A stretch of DNA of 64,000 bases from Anaerococcus urinomassiliensis. Its GTDB lineage: Bacteria; Bacillota; Clostridia; Tissierellales; Peptoniphilaceae. The stretch covers positions 721,359 to 785,358 of the forward strand of contig NZ_LT635782.1 of NCBI RefSeq assembly GCF_900128425.1, written 5' to 3'. The notes under the pieces were generated by a model, which was not told where the DNA came from, did no database searches, and worked only from the letters and a program-made list of their open reading frames with translations. The position numbers and the translations under genes are program-made. Positions 62,922-64,000 of the stretch are shown in pieces. Position 1 is the first letter of the stretch. Each line of letters opens with the position of its first letter.

Positions 62922-63494
62922 TTATTCTTCTGTTGTTTCTTCTGCTACTTCTCCTGCTTCTTCTTTTTTAACACGTACTGCATCAACTGCAAGAGCAATT
63001 TTTGCGATTGTGTTATTAAGATCGCCAGCAAGATGTTGAATTGGTGCTTGTAATACATTTGCAAGCATTGAGTATAGAACTTCTTTGTTTGGTAATGATG
63101 CAATTGCAATCATTTGTTCGCCAGTTTGGATACTTCCATCCAATAGACCTGCTTTTATAAGTAGCTTTTCTTTTTGTTCGTCGCCTTCTTTTCTGTAATC
63201 AACTGCAACCTTTGGTCCTGTTACAGAATCTTCGTTTGAAAATATAAGAGCGTTTGAACCCTTTAGTTCACTTGTTAGATCACCATAACCAAGTTCTTCG
63301 AAAGCAAATCTCATCATAGTGTTTTTGTAAACTTTGTATTCTGAGTTACCTTCTCTGAATTTGCTACGTAGGTCTGTGATCTCTTGTACGTCCATTTTAT
63401 CAAAACTTACAAGAGTTGTTGATTTTGCGTTTTCAATCTTTTCTTTGATTTCATTTACAACTACTTGTTTAGCTGCTATAGCTTTTTCGCTCAC
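62922..63494 (-). CDS. rplJ: 50S ribosomal protein L10
   Basis: A 190-aa stalk base protein that binds 23S rRNA and carries the L7/L12 dimers. The start is AIAAKQVVVNEIKEKIENAKSTTLVSFD, then FREGNSEYKVYKNTMMRFAFEELG. The C-terminal tail is acidic (EEAGEVAEETTEE). The start codon is GTG at 63494 behind AGGAGGTG. The gene is preceded by its autoregulatory leader. Confidence 0.97.
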   Translation of the reverse strand: MSEKAIAAKQVVVNEIKEKIENAKSTTLVSFDKMDVQEITDLRSKFREGNSEYKVYKNTMMRFAFEELGYGDLTSELKGSNALIFSNEDSVTGPKVAVDYRKEGDEQKEKLLIKAGLLDGSIQTGEQMIAIASLPNKEVLYSMLANVLQAPIQHLAGDLNNTIAKIALAVDAVRVKKEEAGEVAEETTEE

Positions 63495-63514
63495 TTTTTC
63501 ACCTCCTAAAGGCT

Positions 63515-63661
63515 AACTTGTGGTAAATATAAAAATCCCCAACAAAGCTAAGCATGACTTACCATGCTTACATCGGTGGGGATGTAAGTTTTCTCTTCCC
63601 ACCTATACGCAATTATTAAACCTTACAGTCTGCGTAGTCTTTGGTAGCCTGTTTATTTGAC
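63515..63661 (-). promoter_or_regulatory. L10 leader (ribosomal protein autoregulatory RNA)
   Basis: The minus-strand leader of rplJ contains the conserved L10-binding part (CAGGCTACCAAAGACTACGC near 63652-63633, then TTTAATAATTGCGTA and GGTGGGAAG). An attenuator-like hairpin follows, in which ATCCCC (63586-63581) can pair with GGGGAT (63540-63535) before TTTTTATA. In Firmicutes L10(L12)4 binds this RNA and promotes termination when in excess. Confidence 0.9.
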
Positions 63662-63667
63662 TATGAT

Positions 63668-63695
63668 ATTATATCACAGTTTTTAAATTTTGCAA
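63668..63695 (-). promoter_or_regulatory. rplJL promoter
   Basis: Minus strand -35 TTGCAA (63695-63690), 16 bases, -10 TATAAT (63673-63668), located between the rplA stop and the L10 leader. rplJL therefore has its own promoter apart from any read-through from rplA. Confidence 0.82.
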
Positions 63696-63704
63696 ATATT
63701 TTTA

Positions 63705-64000
63705 TTATCTTTCTACTAGATCCATTACTCTTTGTGGAGATAGTTTTACACCAGGTCCCATTGTAGATGTAACTGTTACTGATCTGATGTATCTACCCTT
63801 AGCTGCTGCTGGTTTATCTTTTACAACTGCAGTAAGTAGTGCACGAATATTTTCAGCTAATTTTTCATTACCAAATGAAACTTTTCCTGTTGGAACGTGG
63901 ATTAGGTTTGCTTTGTCTGTTCTGTATTCTACCTTACCAGCTTTTACTTCTTCGATAGCTTGTTTAACATCCATTGTTACTGTTCCAGTTTTTGGGTTTG
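63705..64000 (-). CDS. rplA: 50S ribosomal protein L1, C-terminal part (cut by window edge)
   Basis: The last 98 residues of L1 run off the right end of the window. They include [10 protein letters not shown] at the edge, then [28 protein letters not shown] and the final [19 protein letters not shown]. An internal Met at 63974 is not the true start. L1 forms the E-site stalk and usually autoregulates the rplKA mRNA. It is the normal upstream neighbour of rplJL. Confidence 0.97.
   Translation of the reverse strand, partial: NPKTGTVTMDVKQAIEEVKAGKVEYRTDKANLIHVPTGKVSFGNEKLAENIRALLTAVVKDKPAAAKGRYIRSVTVTSTMGPGVKLSPQRVMDLVER

Noticed and set aside
1..64000. CRISPR arrays, insertion sequences or prophage
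   Set aside because: No regular direct repeats, transposase, integrase or structural phage genes were seen.

Overview
The window is a chromosomal segment of a low-GC Firmicute (visibly AT-rich, strong AGGAG ribosome binding sites, consensus TTGACA/TATAAT promoters, rho-independent terminators with long T runs). The gene set fits an anaerobic Gram-positive coccus of the Peptoniphilaceae (Anaerococcus-like): sucrose PTS, GlgC/GlgD glycogen operon, class 1B PyrD/PyrK, PyrI, tmRNA tag ending in ALAA. The genus assignment is an inference; no 16S gene is present. I see no phage, insertion sequence or CRISPR array. Almost everything is on the minus strand; the plus-strand genes are nadK, tmRNA, tRNA-Ser, the SRP RNA and a CBS-domain gene.

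Layout. 1-10 kb: end of ruvC, a hypothetical gene, then a run of genes ending with a HAD phosphatase and carrying glucokinase, a two-component system, a lipoprotein and rdgB. 9.6-15.1 kb: one tightly packed operon (yitT, cvfB, a parvulin, an M20-like protein, DUF1292, a radical SAM protein, a small P-loop protein) closed by a terminator. 15.2-19.2 kb: carbon-control block with a CcpA-like regulator, HPr, enzyme I and an APH-fold protein. 19.2-25.6 kb: envelope genes (YtxH, DUF948-like, FHA-FtsW-PBP), a probable 6S RNA, NAD kinase and a pseudouridine synthase. 25.7-35.2 kb: glycogen operon glgC-glgD-glgA-glgP-like-pulA-pgm. 35.3-39.4 kb: tmRNA, a long hairpin, and the sucrose hydrolase/PTS pair. 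39.4-46.5 kb: dnaX-ybaB-recR plus a lipoprotein, tRNA-Ser/SRP RNA, a c-di-AMP-type CBS protein, a GlgB-like protein and a glucosaminidase. 46.5-52.2 kb: pyrBICFKDE. 52.2-64 kb: CYTH protein, phosphoesterase, an SbcD/YhaN-type nuclease pair, a histidine phosphatase, an ABC exporter with a huge coiled-coil permease, an HTH protein, a Fur/PerR regulator, rplL/rplJ with an L10 leader, and the end of rplA.

Most notable: four full-length, intact reading frames look like dead enzymes. The GlgP homologue in the glycogen operon has isoleucine where the PLP-binding lysine should be. The separate GlgB homologue has lost the nucleophile, the acid/base pair and the third acid. A PepD/M20-like protein has lost nearly all metal ligands. 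An APH-fold protein just after ptsI has lost the HxDxxxxN catalytic loop. A glycogen pathway with both its phosphorylase and branching homologues inactivated but conserved is the best candidate here for an undescribed arrangement. In addition, cvfB appears to start at a non-canonical codon (AUC), because its obvious N-terminal S1 domain has no ATG, GTG or TTG.
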